Positions 8,997-17,268 of a DNA stretch of 64,000 nucleotides are shown here, one piece after another. The stretch is from Micromonospora tarapacensis (GTDB lineage: Bacteria; Actinomycetota; Actinomycetes; Mycobacteriales; Micromonosporaceae), in the NCBI RefSeq assembly GCF_019697375.1, contig NZ_JAHCDI010000004.1, forward strand, positions 4,885,324 through 4,949,323, written 5' to 3'. Both the position numbers and the translations under genes were made by a program. Every line of letters starts with the position of its first letter. Positions within the stretch are counted from its first letter, which is position 1. Under the pieces are notes generated by a model. It was not told where the DNA came from. It searched no databases and worked only from the letters and a program-made list of their open reading frames with translations.

Positions 8997-9679
8997 GTGC
9001 CACCACGGGTTGATTCCGCCACCGCTCCGCCCCGGGGCCGGCGGGTACGGGAGACGATCGCCCAGCTCCGTCGGCGGATCATGGACGGCGAGTGGCCGGT
9101 GGGCGGCCGGATCCCGACCGAGCCGCAACTGGTCGAGGCGCTCGGCGTGGGGCGCAACACGGTGCGCGAGGCGGTCCGGGCCCTGGCCCACGCCGGGGTG
9201 CTGGAGTGCCGGCAGGGCTCCGGGACCTACGTGCTCTCCACCGACGAACTCGCCCCGGTGGTGGCCCGCCGACTCACCGACGACCGGATGGCCGAGGTGA
9301 TCGAGGTACGCCGCGCCTTCGAGGTGGAGGCCGCGCGGCTCGCGGCTCGCCGGCGTACCCCGAGGACCTGGCCGCCCTCGACGGCGCGCTGGGCGCCCGC
9401 GAGGCGGCCTGGCGCGGCGGCCGGGTCGACGAGTTCGTGGCGGCCGACGCCGCGCTGCACACCGCGGTGGTCGCCGCGGCGCACAACGCCATGCTCGCCG
9501 AGCTGTACGCCTCGATCGGCGCCGCGATGCGCGGCACCGTCGCCCACGCCATGGGCGACGCGCTGACGCCGGACCGACACGTCGACCACGCCCGGCTGGT
9601 GGCGGCGATCAGGGCCGGTGACCCGGAGCTGGCCGCCCGGGAGGCCGGCGCTTTCCTGGAGCCCTCGCCCGGGGCATAG
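8997..9679 (+). pseudogene. FadR-type GntR regulator, frameshifted
   Basis: The N-terminal winged helix is complete (RVRETIAQLRRRI, PTEPQLVEALGVGRNTVREA). The FCD ligand-binding domain starts in the same frame (AEVIEVRRAFEVEAARLAARR) and continues in another frame from YPEDLAALDGALG to REAGAFLEPSPGA. Adding one G near 9351-9355 restores a 227-residue protein. The GTG start at 8997 follows GAGAGGG. It is divergent from the MFS gene, with 50 bp between starts, and probably regulates it. Same caveat as for the transporter: indel error versus decay. Confidence 0.8.
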
Positions 9680-9717
9680 GTTGTCCCCGACAAAAACGGG
9701 ACACCTCGGGAGTACGG

Positions 9718-10179
9718 ATGATCAAAGGCTTCAAGGACTTCATCATGCGCGGCAACGTCGTCGACCTCGCGGTCGGCATCGTCATCGGCGCCGCGTTCAC
9801 CGGCCTGGTCACGGCATTCACCAACTCGTTCCTCAAGCCGATCATCAACCTGGTCGGCCCAGGCCCCGCTGGCGACGGAGCCCAGTTCAGCCTGGGAACC
9901 GAAAACCCCGTCACCTGGGGTCTGTTCCTCAATGCACTGATCACCTTCCTGCTCACCGCCGCAGTGCTGTATTTCCTGGTCGTGTTTCCGATGAACCGAC
10001 TCGCCGAGCGCCGGCAGCGGGGCGAGGAGCCGCCGCCGGCCGCGCCGAGCGAGGAGATCAAGCTGCTCACCGAGATCCGGGACGCCCTCGTCGCCGCCGG
10101 CCGGACCAGCCCCGCCCAGCAGCGCGGCGCGCTGGACGACGCGCTCGGCCGCCGGGAGGAACCGCCCACCGCGCGCTGA
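9718..10179 (+). CDS. mscL: Large-conductance mechanosensitive channel MscL
   Basis: Pentameric inner-membrane channel that opens under membrane tension to release solutes on osmotic downshock. At 153 residues it is near family length. The N-terminal amphipathic helix (IKGFKDFIMRGNVVDLAVG) is followed by pore helix TM1 (VGIVIGAAFTGLV), a short periplasmic loop, TM2 (LNALITFLLTAAVLYFLVV) and a charged C-terminal helix (EEIKLLTEIRDAL). The ATG at 9718 follows TCGGGAG. A 12-bp perfect hairpin downstream terminates the unit. Confidence 0.97.
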   Translation: MIKGFKDFIMRGNVVDLAVGIVIGAAFTGLVTAFTNSFLKPIINLVGPGPAGDGAQFSLGTENPVTWGLFLNALITFLLTAAVLYFLVVFPMNRLAERRQRGEEPPPAAPSEEIKLLTEIRDALVAAGRTSPAQQRGALDDALGRREEPPTAR

Positions 10180-10197
10180 ATCCGGCAGCCGCACATC

Positions 10198-10224
10198 GGC
10201 CCCTGCGGGAATCCCGCAGGGGCC
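10198..10224 (+). terminator. Rho-independent-type hairpin after mscL
   Basis: GGCCCCTGCGGG (10198-10209) and CCCGCAGGGGCC (10213-10224) form a perfect 12-bp stem with an AAT loop, 19 bp after the mscL stop. No T-run follows. Confidence 0.85.
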
Positions 10225-10232
10225 GTCTCGTG

Positions 10233-10248
10233 TCGAACACATGTTCGA
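10233..10248. promoter_or_regulatory. SOS box (LexA binding site)
   Basis: TCGAACACATGTTCGA is an exact match to the actinobacterial/Gram-positive LexA consensus (TCGAAC-N4-GTTCGA). It lies 12 bp upstream of the ATG at 10261, overlapping the expected promoter region. LexA control of the downstream small gene is inferred from the perfect match and position. Confidence 0.85.
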
Positions 10249-10260
10249 TAGAGTCCGGCC

Positions 10261-10503
10261 ATGGAGCAGCGCAAGCACTGGTGGAACGGGAAATGGGGGC
10301 GGCTGGCCCGGCGGGACGTCTTCCTCCGGGCGGACGCCGACCGGTGGCACGTCGAGCAGCGGGCCGGCGGCGCCGAGGGGGTCTCCCGGTTCTACGAGTA
10401 CGACACCGTCGACGACGCCGAGGAGACGGTACGCGCGCTGCTCCAGGGCACCGACACCTGGCGCGAACTCTCCCCCCGCCCTCCGTCCGGCTGGACCCGC
10501 TGA
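10261..10503 (+). CDS. Small uncharacterised protein under a probable SOS promoter
   Basis: 80 residues, not recognised as a named family. The N-terminus is basic and aromatic (KHWWNGKWGRLARRDVF) and the rest acidic, with a YEYDTVDDAEETVRALL helix. It has no signal peptide or membrane segment. The perfect LexA site just upstream predicts induction by DNA damage, so a DNA-repair, checkpoint or mutagenesis-related role is plausible but unproven. The ATG is 12 bp after the SOS box and no convincing Shine-Dalgarno sequence is visible, which fits a short leader. Confidence 0.75.
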   Translation: MEQRKHWWNGKWGRLARRDVFLRADADRWHVEQRAGGAEGVSRFYEYDTVDDAEETVRALLQGTDTWRELSPRPPSGWTR

Positions 10504-10542
10504 CGGCGTTTAGCGGAAGCGGGGTGAGGGAACCGCGCGAGC

Positions 10543-10917
10543 ATGGAGCAGCAGGGCATCGATCAACAGACGACCGTCTCGCGGGTCACCACCGGCATGC
10601 GGGTGGTCGACTCGGCCGGCATCGACGTGGGCACGGTGGACCTCGTCCAGCGTGGCGACCCGAACGCGGTGACCGTGCAGGCACCGACCACCGACCCCGG
10701 CAGCAGCCTGGACGAACTGATCGAGTCAGCGACCGTGGAGGAACCGGACGTACCCGCGGACCTGGCCGCCCGGCTGCTGCGTACCGGCTACCTGAAGGTC
10801 TCCACCGACCTGGTGCCCACCGGCGCCGTCTACGTCCTGGCCGACCAGATCGCCACCGTCACCCCCACCGAGGTCCGCCTCAACGCCCTCGCCACCACCC
10901 TCCCCCCCGAAGACTGA
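10543..10917 (+). CDS. Uncharacterised protein, PRC-barrel/DUF2171-like N-terminus
   Basis: 124 residues. The N-terminal segment (VSRVTTGMRVVDSAGIDVGTVDLVQ) resembles the beta-barrel opening of PRC-barrel and DUF2171 proteins. The second half (ADLAARLLRTGYLKVSTDL, VYVLADQIATVTPTEVRL) repeats a similar strand pattern. The sequence is soluble and acidic. It may share a transcript with the SOS-box gene 40 bp upstream. Function is not assigned. Confidence 0.75.
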   Translation: MEQQGIDQQTTVSRVTTGMRVVDSAGIDVGTVDLVQRGDPNAVTVQAPTTDPGSSLDELIESATVEEPDVPADLAARLLRTGYLKVSTDLVPTGAVYVLADQIATVTPTEVRLNALATTLPPED

Positions 10918-10933
10918 CCCCACCCCCGACTGT

Positions 10934-10994
10934 GTTGATCATGAGGTTGTCGGCTCGGCAAGCGCTTTCCTGGCCCGACAACCTCATGATCAAC
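10934..10994. terminator. Long inverted repeat between convergent genes
   Basis: Perfect 20-bp arms at 10934-10953 and 10975-10994 (beginning GTTGATCATGAGGTTGT) surround a 21-nt loop. It sits between the end of the 10543 gene and the end of the LuxR gene at 11018, so a bidirectional terminator fits best. The arm may be a dispersed genomic repeat; checking that needs the genome. Confidence 0.75.
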
Positions 10995-11017
10995 CATTCG
11001 GTTCGGGTGGGGGTCGG

Positions 11018-12124
11018 TCAGTTGTCGGCGGGGGCCGGCGCGGGCAGCCGCTGCCGTACCGCCCAGAGCGCCACCTCGGTACGCGAGGCCGAGCCGGTCT
11101 TGCGCAGCAGGTTGGACACGTGCACGGTGACCGTCCGCACCGAGATGCCGAGGGCCCGGGCCACCTGCTTGTTCGACATCCCGGCGACCAGACATTCGAG
11201 CACCTCGGCCTCCCGACCGGTCAGGCCGGGCGAGGCCGCGGGCAGGCCGCCGGCCGGAGGCGGGTCGTCGAGCGGGGACGGGTCGTCGAGCGGGGACGGG
11301 AGCCGGGGCGCCGGCGAGGACGACGGCGATCCGGGCGGGGCGTCGGGCGGGAGCGGCGGGGCGAGCAGCGCCTCCGGCTCCTGACCGGAGTGCGCGGCGA
11401 GCAGTTCGGTGAGCGCGTACGGGTTGCCGCCGGTGTGCTGCCAGACCTGCTGCACCAGCCGGGCCACGGGGGTGCGGCCGGCGTACACCTGGGTCAGCAC
11501 CTCGGCGACCTCGGCGGGGCGCAGCGGCCCGAGGTGTTGGCGCACGACGCCGCGTACCCCGCAGAGGCGGGCCAGGGCGCGACCGGTGAGTTCCGGTGCG
11601 ACCGCGTGTGCCGCGGGCCTCGTCGCCACCACCAGCAGGGCCGGCAGCCCGGCGGCGGTGGCCAGTTCGCCGACCAGGTTGAGGCTGGCCGGGTCGAGGG
11701 CGTGCAGATCCTCCACCACGAGCACGGCCGGGCCGGCACCGACCAACGCCCGGACGGTACGCACGGCGAGACGGAGCAGGGTGCCCGGCGCGTAGCGTTC
11801 GCGGGGCGCGGTGGGCTGCTGGGCGAGCCAGGCCAGCGCATCGGCCGGGAGGTCGAGCCGGCCGGTGTCGCGTCCGCTCAGCACGGCGGCCAACCAGTCG
11901 TACGGGGCGGGGCTGTGCACCCGGGCGGCTCCGCTGAGCACCACCTCCGGTCGGGGGGTGAAGCCGTCCAGCGCGGCGGCGACCAGCAGGCTCTTGCCCA
12001 CTCCCGCGCCTCCGGTGACCACCGCGACGGCCGGTGAGCGGCGGCGACCGACGACCACGGTGGACCAGGCCCGGTCCAGCTCAGCCAGCTCAGCGATGCG
12101 CCCGACCATGGACACCGGCAACAT
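11018..12124 (-). CDS. LuxR-family regulator with AAA-type ATPase domain
   Basis: 368 residues. An N-terminal P-loop ATPase (Walker A GGAGVGKS near residue 39-46, Walker B VLVVEDLHALD) is followed by a proline-rich linker with a repeated PSPLDD motif and a C-terminal LuxR HTH (LTGREAEVLECLVAG, NKQVARALGISVRTV). It resembles LAL/MalT regulators but lacks the long TPR-like middle, about 400-500 residues shorter than usual. It probably acts as an ATP-responsive activator; the target is unknown. A second in-frame ATG lies 5 codons in (MVGRIAEL). Confidence 0.85.
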   Translation of the reverse strand: MLPVSMVGRIAELAELDRAWSTVVVGRRRSPAVAVVTGGAGVGKSLLVAAALDGFTPRPEVVLSGAARVHSPAPYDWLAAVLSGRDTGRLDLPADALAWLAQQPTAPRERYAPGTLLRLAVRTVRALVGAGPAVLVVEDLHALDPASLNLVGELATAAGLPALLVVATRPAAHAVAPELTGRALARLCGVRGVVRQHLGPLRPAEVAEVLTQVYAGRTPVARLVQQVWQHTGGNPYALTELLAAHSGQEPEALLAPPLPPDAPPGSPSSSPAPRLPSPLDDPSPLDDPPPAGGLPAASPGLTGREAEVLECLVAGMSNKQVARALGISVRTVTVHVSNLLRKTGSASRTEVALWAVRQRLPAPAPADN

Positions 12125-12133
12125 TCCTCAACC

Positions 12134-12151
12134 CTACGCAGTAGTGCGTAG
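12134..12151. promoter_or_regulatory. Inverted repeat in the divergent LuxR/PP2C promoter region
   Basis: CTACGCA and TGCGTAG (12134-12140, 12145-12151) flank GTAG, 10 bp upstream of the LuxR-gene ATG. A regulator site for one of the two divergent genes is plausible; no binding protein can be named. Confidence 0.4.
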
Positions 12152-12186
12152 AGACGCGGGAAGGGTCTTCTTGGCAAGCTTGACCC

Positions 12187-12906
12187 ATGACGCTGATCCT
12201 CCGCTCGGCCATCCTCAACGACATCGGTCTGGTCCGGACCAACAACGAGGACTCCGCCCTCGCGGGCGAGCGCCTCGTCGCGGTGGCCGACGGCATGGGT
12301 GGGCTGCCCGCCGGTGAGGTGGCCAGCGAGATCGTCATCCGGATCCTCGACGAGCTGGTCCCACCGACCTCGCCGGACGCCGCAGTCGAGGCGCTGCGAG
12401 CCGTGGTGAGCACGGCCAACCAGCGCATCCACGCCGCGATCGCCGCCGACCCGGCCCGCGACGGCATGGGTACGACGCTGACCGCGGCCCTGCTCGCCGG
12501 GGACACGCTGGCGCTCGCCCAGGTCGGCGACTCGCGCTGCTATCTGCTCCACGAGGGGCGGCTGCGCCAGCTGACCCGGGACGACACCTTCGTGCAGGCG
12601 CTGGTCGACCAGGGCGCCCTCTCCCCCGAGCAGGCCCGGCACCACCCACAGCGTTCCCTGGTGACCCGCGCCATCCAGGGCGCGGACGCGCCACCGACGA
12701 TGGGTCGGGTGACCGTCGTCGCCGGTGACCGGCTGCTGCTGTGCAGTGACGGCCTCTCCGACTACGTGGTCGACGAGGCGATCGCCGCCACCCTCGGCAT
12801 GCACGCCGACCGCCAGCAGTGCGGCGAGCAGTTGGTGAAGCTGGCCCACCAGGCCGGCGCACCGGACAACGTCACCGTCGTGATCTCCGACGTCACCGCC
12901 GGCTGA
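12187..12906 (+). CDS. PP2C-type Ser/Thr protein phosphatase
   Basis: 239-residue soluble metal-dependent phosphatase of the PppA/PstP type that reverses Hanks-type kinase signalling. Visible motifs include TNNEDS (Asp/Glu metal ligands), VADGMGG, GMGTTLTAALL, AQVGDSRCYLL and the late CSDGLSDYV and PDNVTVV motifs. It has no membrane anchor, unlike PstP, so it is a stand-alone cytosolic enzyme. No kinase is adjacent. The ATG at 12187 gives a fold starting at residue 3. Confidence 0.92.
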   Translation: MTLILRSAILNDIGLVRTNNEDSALAGERLVAVADGMGGLPAGEVASEIVIRILDELVPPTSPDAAVEALRAVVSTANQRIHAAIAADPARDGMGTTLTAALLAGDTLALAQVGDSRCYLLHEGRLRQLTRDDTFVQALVDQGALSPEQARHHPQRSLVTRAIQGADAPPTMGRVTVVAGDRLLLCSDGLSDYVVDEAIAATLGMHADRQQCGEQLVKLAHQAGAPDNVTVVISDVTAG

Positions 12907-12961
12907 CCGCACGGGCCGCGATCGCACCGGCCGAGCCCTTCCGCGCCAACACTAGGTAGTT

Positions 12962-12979
12962 GTGTCATCTAGATAGCAC
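12962..12979. promoter_or_regulatory. Palindromic site upstream of the second padR
   Basis: GTG-N2-ATCTAGAT-N2-CAC (12962-12979) is symmetric, with a perfect 8-bp core, 17 bp before the GTG start. It is likely the autoregulatory operator of the PadR protein. The flanks ACTAGG/CACTAGG repeat on either side. Confidence 0.55.
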
Positions 12980-12995
12980 CACTAGGGTTCGGCGG

Positions 12996-13334
12996 GTGGA
13001 TTCCGACCGCCGTGGGCAGTGGCTGCGCGGGGTGCTCGACCTCTGCGTGCTCGCCCTGCTGCGCGACGGCGAGTCGTACGGCTACCAGCTCGCCCAGTCA
13101 CTCGACGCCGCGGGCGTCGGACCGATCCAGGGCGGCACGCTCTACCCGGTGCTGTTGCGGCTGCAACGCACCGGACTGGTCACCGCGAAGTGGCGCACGG
13201 GCGGGTCGGGCCCTGCTCGCAAGTACTACCAGCTCACCGACGACGGGCGGGCGGCGCTCCAGCACGGCGGCAAGGCCTGGTTGGCGTTCGTGTCGCCGGT
13301 GACCGGCATCGTCACGAAGGGGGTCGAGGGGTGA
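12996..13334 (+). CDS. PadR-family transcriptional regulator
   Basis: 112-residue PadR protein of the short class: LDLCVLALLRDGESYGYQL, GGTLYPVLLRLQRTGLV and KYYQLTDDGRAAL cover the winged helix. GTG 12996 is preferred over the upstream frame because the fold starts immediately and the operator lies upstream. Its stop overlaps the next start by 4 bp. It likely represses this regulator-ABC exporter operon until an inducer binds. Confidence 0.86.
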   Translation: MDSDRRGQWLRGVLDLCVLALLRDGESYGYQLAQSLDAAGVGPIQGGTLYPVLLRLQRTGLVTAKWRTGGSGPARKYYQLTDDGRAALQHGGKAWLAFVSPVTGIVTKGVEG

Positions 13335-13609
13335 ACGCCGACGACTGGCTGCGGGCGTTCGCGGCCGAGCTGCACCAGCGCCGGGTGGCGGTCGACACCG
13401 CCCGGCACGTGGTCGCGGAGGCCGCCACGCACCTGCGCGACGGCGGGGGCGATCCGTGGCTGGTCTTCGGCCCACCGCAGACGTACGCCGCCGCGATCGT
13501 GGAGAGCGTCGGCACCGCGCCCGGCCCCGGCCCGGCCCGGTCCGGCTGCACGCCCGAGGCATCACCAAGAGATACGGGCGGCGCCCGGTGCTGCGCGACG
13601 CGTCACTGA
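13331..13609 (+). CDS. Small helical protein coupled to padR; possibly the N-terminus of the ABC ATPase
   Basis: 92 residues. The first 65 are well-behaved (WLRAFAAELHQRRV, ARHVVAEAATHL, DPWLVFGPPQTYAAAIVESVG) and resemble the DUF1700-like segments found beside PadR. The last 25 are low-complexity and Cys/Arg-rich, as if out of frame. Inserting one base in the GGCCCCGGCCCGGCCC run near 13520-13545 would join this segment to the ABC ATPase in one 272-residue protein. GTG 13331 overlaps the PadR stop. Confidence 0.6.
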   Translation: MNADDWLRAFAAELHQRRVAVDTARHVVAEAATHLRDGGGDPWLVFGPPQTYAAAIVESVGTAPGPGPARSGCTPEASPRDTGGARCCATRH

Positions 13610-14148
13610 CCGTACGGGCCGGGCAGATCGCCGCCGTGGTCGGCGCGAACGGCTGCGGCAAGAGCACCTTCCTGCGGATCTGCGCCGGCCTGGTCTCCCC
13701 CGACGCCGGCGAGGTGACCGTCTCCGGCCGGCTCGGCTACTGCCCGCAGCAGGGCGGCACCGCCGACTTCCTGCTGCCCGACGAGCATTTCGTGCTGGTG
13801 GGTGCCGGTCAGGGCGTGCCGCGGGGGCCGGCCCGCCAGGCCGGTCGGGCGGCAGCCCGACGCCTCGGCTGGGACGCCGGGGAGGCCGTGCTCGCCCGGC
13901 ACCTCTCCGGTGGCACGCGGCAGAAGCTGAACCTCACCATGTCCACCCTCGCCGAGCCGGACGTGCTGCTGCTCGACGAGCCGTACCAGGGCTTCGACCA
14001 GGGCAGCTACGTCAACCTCTGGGACCAGCTGATCCGGCTGCGCGACGACGGGCGAGCCATCGTCGTGGTGACCCACCTGCTCAACCAGCTCGACCGGGTC
14101 GACGTGCTGCTCGACCTGACCCCCGCCGAGCAGGGCGGCCGATCGTGA
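13456..14148 (+). CDS. ABC transporter ATP-binding protein, start uncertain
   Basis: ATPase with Walker A GANGCGKST, a CPQQGG Q-loop, signature LSGGTRQKLN, Walker B VLLLDEPYQGFD and an H-loop in VVTHLL. The fold begins at LHARGITKRYG near 13546. No good start codon lies there: the only in-frame ATG (13456) is deep inside the previous gene and encodes arginine-rich filler. This supports the one-base frameshift noted for the preceding gene. The spacing from signature to Walker B is normal, so the ATPase core looks intact. It pairs with the permease at 14145. Confidence 0.82.
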   Translation: MAGLRPTADVRRRDRGERRHRARPRPGPVRLHARGITKRYGRRPVLRDASLTVRAGQIAAVVGANGCGKSTFLRICAGLVSPDAGEVTVSGRLGYCPQQGGTADFLLPDEHFVLVGAGQGVPRGPARQAGRAAARRLGWDAGEAVLARHLSGGTRQKLNLTMSTLAEPDVLLLDEPYQGFDQGSYVNLWDQLIRLRDDGRAIVVVTHLLNQLDRVDVLLDLTPAEQGGRS

Positions 14149-14837
14149 ACCGGCTGGTCACCGTGGCCGAGATGACGCTGCGGGAACTGGCCCGCCGCCG
14201 GGGCGTACTCCTGCTCCTGCTGTTGATGCCGTTGACCTTCTGGTTGATCCGGCGGGACGCCCACGTCGGGCAGTCGATCCGCGCGCTGCTGCTCGGCATC
14301 AGCTGGGCGGTCAGCACCGCCGCGCTCTTCGCCACCAGCGCCGCCCGCGAGTTGGAACCCCGGCTCCGGCTCACCGGCTATCGGCCGCACCACCTCTACG
14401 TCGGCCGGATGCTCGGCCTGTGGGCGCTCGGGCTGGCGATCTCGGTGCCGTTCTTCCTGCTCACCGTCTTCGACGCAGCCAACCTGCGGTACGGCGGGAT
14501 CGCCGTGGCGATGCTCTGCTGCGTGGCGGTGGCCGCGCCGTTCGGCATGCTGATCGGCGCTCTGCTGCCCCGGGAACTGGAGGGCACCCTGCTGCTGCTC
14601 ACCGTGGTGGCGATGCAGATGCTGCTCGACCCGGCCGACGCGGGGGCGAGGCTGACCCCGTTCTGGTCCAGCCGGGAGATCGCGACCTGGGCGGTGGACC
14701 ACACCGACGACGGCTACCTGGCCCGGGGCTTCCTGCACGGGCTGGTGGTCACGGTGCTGCTGATCGTGACGGTCGCGGGCGTGTTCGCCGTCCGGCTGCG
14801 CCGCCGCCGGCACCTGCACCACGTCCCGCTCCCCTGA
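14145..14837 (+). CDS. ABC transporter permease (ABC-2 type)
   Basis: 230 residues with about six membrane segments: LLLLLLMPLTFWLI, ALLLGISWAVSTAALF, LWALGLAISVPFFLL, GIAVAMLCCVAVAAPFGM, GTLLLLTVVAMQML and VVTVLLIVTVAGVF. It starts at GTG 14145, overlapping the ATPase stop. The protein ends in a basic tail on the cytoplasmic side. The substrate is not predictable. Last gene of the padR-ABC operon. Confidence 0.82.
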   Translation: MNRLVTVAEMTLRELARRRGVLLLLLLMPLTFWLIRRDAHVGQSIRALLLGISWAVSTAALFATSAARELEPRLRLTGYRPHHLYVGRMLGLWALGLAISVPFFLLTVFDAANLRYGGIAVAMLCCVAVAAPFGMLIGALLPRELEGTLLLLTVVAMQMLLDPADAGARLTPFWSSREIATWAVDHTDDGYLARGFLHGLVVTVLLIVTVAGVFAVRLRRRRHLHHVPLP

Positions 14838-14887
14838 CAGTGCGCCCGGGGCTCGCTTGTGCGGCCCACTGCTCCTAGCATCACGGG

Positions 14888-16117
14888 GTGCGCCTGAGAC
14901 TGTTCGCCGCCGTGGTCGCATTCGGCGTCGCCATCCCCGCCCTGACCGCCTGCGGCCCGTCCGTCCCACGCGCCGATCCGCGCGCCGGCCAGCCGGCGGC
15001 GAGCGGCACCGACCCGGATCCCGCCTCGCCGACGGCCGGGCAGGACACGCCGGGTGGGCAGACCACCCCGCCCGCCCGTACCGGCCTGGGTGGCCCCAGC
15101 CCCAGCGCCAGCGCCAGCCCGAAGCCACCCGCCAGCCCGCAGGGCGTACGCGACACCGGCAACCCGACCGGCCGGGTGTCCGTGCCGGCGGCGGCCCAGG
15201 CGGTCGACACCTCGCGGCCGACCCGCACCATCGGCAACGGCTCCCCGGCCAGTTGCACCTCCACCGCCGTGGTCCGGGCGATCGCCGCCGGTGGGATCAT
15301 CACCTTCGACTGCGGCCCCGATCCGGTGACCATCCAGATGGCGGCGACCGCCAAGGTCCGCAACGCCAACGGCCCGAAGGTGGTGCTCGACGGCGGCGGC
15401 AAGGTCACCCTCAGCGGCCAGGGCAAGCGGCGCATCCTCTACATGAACACCTGCGACCCGGTGCAGGGCTGGACCACCTCGCACTGCAACGACCAGGATC
15501 ACCCGCAACTCACCGTGCAGAACCTCACCTTCGCCGACGGCGACGCCACCGGCCAGCGCACCGACGGCGGTGGTGGCGGGGCGGTCTTCGTCCGGGGCGG
15601 CCGGTTCAAGGTGGTCAACTCGCGCTTCGTCGACAACCGTTGCGACCGGACCGGCCCGGACCTGGGCGGTGCCGCCCTCCGGGTGCTGGACCAGCACGAC
15701 GACCAGCCGGTGTACGTCGTCAACAGCACCTTCACCGGCGGGTCCTGCGCCAACGGCGGCGCGCTGAGCAGCATCGGGGTCTCCTGGGTGGTGCTCAACA
15801 GCGTGCTGCGCGACAACGAGGCGGTCGGCGACGGCGCCAACCCGGCCCGTGCCGGCACGCCGGGCGGCGGCAGCGGCGGGGCGATCTACTGCGACGGCGA
15901 CAGGTTCTCGCTACGCGTCGCCGGCACGGTCATCGAGGGCAACGACGCCAAGGAGGGTGGCGGGGCGATCTTCTTCGTCAGCAACAACCGCACCGGCACC
16001 CTGCGGATCGAGAATTCGACGCTGCGCCGCAACCCCAGCCACGGCTTCGAGACCTACCCCGGCATCTTCTACCTGGGCTCCGGCAAACCCACCTTCGCCT
16101 CCGCCACCATCCGCTGA
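14888..16117 (+). CDS. Secreted lipoprotein with a parallel beta-helix domain
   Basis: 409 residues. A type II signal peptide ends in the lipobox LTAC (Cys about residue 22). A Pro/Ser/Ala-rich wall-spanning linker follows to about residue 95. The rest is a right-handed beta-helix: repeated turns such as LTVQNLTFADGD, FKVVNSRFVDNR, VYVVNSTFTGGS, WVVLNSVLRDNE, LRVAGTVIEGND and LRIENSTLRRN. The glycine-rich GGGGGAVFVRGG pattern resembles polymorphic outer-membrane/CSLREA-type repeats. It probably faces the cell surface; polysaccharide binding or cleavage is a family-level guess. No catalytic residues can be assigned. Confidence 0.82.
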   Translation: MRLRLFAAVVAFGVAIPALTACGPSVPRADPRAGQPAASGTDPDPASPTAGQDTPGGQTTPPARTGLGGPSPSASASPKPPASPQGVRDTGNPTGRVSVPAAAQAVDTSRPTRTIGNGSPASCTSTAVVRAIAAGGIITFDCGPDPVTIQMAATAKVRNANGPKVVLDGGGKVTLSGQGKRRILYMNTCDPVQGWTTSHCNDQDHPQLTVQNLTFADGDATGQRTDGGGGGAVFVRGGRFKVVNSRFVDNRCDRTGPDLGGAALRVLDQHDDQPVYVVNSTFTGGSCANGGALSSIGVSWVVLNSVLRDNEAVGDGANPARAGTPGGGSGGAIYCDGDRFSLRVAGTVIEGNDAKEGGGAIFFVSNNRTGTLRIENSTLRRNPSHGFETYPGIFYLGSGKPTFASATIR

Positions 16118-16130
16118 CCGCCCCGGCGGG

Positions 16131-17213
16131 TCAGTAGGGGTTGCCTTGGCCGGCGGGGCGGGCTCTGAGCAGGGCGGCGGGGCGACCGGGAAGGCTGGGC
16201 GCGGCGGACAGGGGTGGGCCGGCCGCGTGGGCGTGCTCGGCCATGCCGGCGAAGAGTTCCCGCAGCGCGGTGACCGAGTCGACGCGCGGCTGCCAGCCCA
16301 GCTCGGCGCCGGCCCGCGCACTGGACATCAGTGGCGCGTTCAGCGCCAGTTCCACCCAACCGGCGTCGACCGGTTGCAGCCGGGCCCGCCAGGTCAGCGC
16401 GGCGGCGGCCCGCAGCACCGGCGCGGCCACCGGCACCGTCCAGCCGTGGAAGTGCCGGGCCACCAGCTCCGGCGTCAGCACCGGGTCCGCGGCGACGTTG
16501 AAGGCACCGCGGGCGTCACCCAGGATCGCCCGGGCGTACGCGTCGGCCACGTCGTCGGCGTGCACCGCCTGCATCCGCAGCCGCCGGTTGGCCGGCACCA
16601 GCGGCAGCCGGCCGTAGCGCAGCAGCCGCACCGGCACCAGTGGCCCGAGAAAGTAGCGGGTGATCTCGGTGCCGGCGTCCCGCTGGAAGATCAGCCCTGG
16701 GCGCATCCGCACCAGCCGCAGCGCCGGGTGGCTCCGCTCGATCCCGTCGAGCATCTCCTCCACCGCCGCCTTGTCCCGGCTGTACGACGACCCGGGCACC
16801 CCGGTCGTCGGCCAACGCTCGCTGATCGGCAGGTCCTTCGGGCCGGGCGCGTACGTGCCGACCGACGAGGCGTACACCAGGGCCGGAACCCGGGCCCGCA
16901 GCACCGCGTCGATCACCGCCCGGCTGCCGCCCACGTTTGTGCGACGCAGCACATGCCGGTCGTGGCTGGGCTGGATCTGCCAGGCCAGGTGCACCACCGC
17001 GTCGGCACCGGCGAAGACGCCGGCAAGCTCGTCCGCCGCACCCGCCAGGCCGATGTCGCACGAGTACCACCGCGCCCCGTCGTACGGCTCACCGGTCCCC
17101 GCGTGGGGCAGCCGCCGCGCCACCCCGACGATCTCCAGGTCGCGCTCGCGCCGCAACCGACGCAGCAGCGCCCTACCGGCGTTCCCGCTCGCCCCCACCA
17201 CCACGATCCGCAT
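16131..17213 (-). CDS. NAD-dependent epimerase/dehydratase family protein
   Basis: 360-residue extended short-chain dehydrogenase. The Rossmann motif GASGNAG is at residues 7-13, the active-site segment SSVGTYAPG is followed by YSRDK (YxxxK type), and the substrate domain includes RLRMQAVHADDVADAY. A 30-residue Ala/Pro-rich C-terminal tail lies outside the fold. The ATG at 17213 begins the Rossmann strand (MRIVVVGAS). Substrate unknown; nucleotide sugars are the usual family substrates. Confidence 0.85.
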   Translation of the reverse strand: MRIVVVGASGNAGRALLRRLRRERDLEIVGVARRLPHAGTGEPYDGARWYSCDIGLAGAADELAGVFAGADAVVHLAWQIQPSHDRHVLRRTNVGGSRAVIDAVLRARVPALVYASSVGTYAPGPKDLPISERWPTTGVPGSSYSRDKAAVEEMLDGIERSHPALRLVRMRPGLIFQRDAGTEITRYFLGPLVPVRLLRYGRLPLVPANRRLRMQAVHADDVADAYARAILGDARGAFNVAADPVLTPELVARHFHGWTVPVAAPVLRAAAALTWRARLQPVDAGWVELALNAPLMSSARAGAELGWQPRVDSVTALRELFAGMAEHAHAAGPPLSAAPSLPGRPAALLRARPAGQGNPY

Positions 17214-17268
17214 GCCCGGTCCGTACCCGGTCAGCCGCTTCCCAAGCGTGCCCGCCGATCGTGGCCAG

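Noticed and set aside
10934..10994. Long perfect inverted repeat considered as an attachment or recombination site
   Set aside because: It lies between convergent genes in core DNA with normal neighbours; a terminator explains it better.
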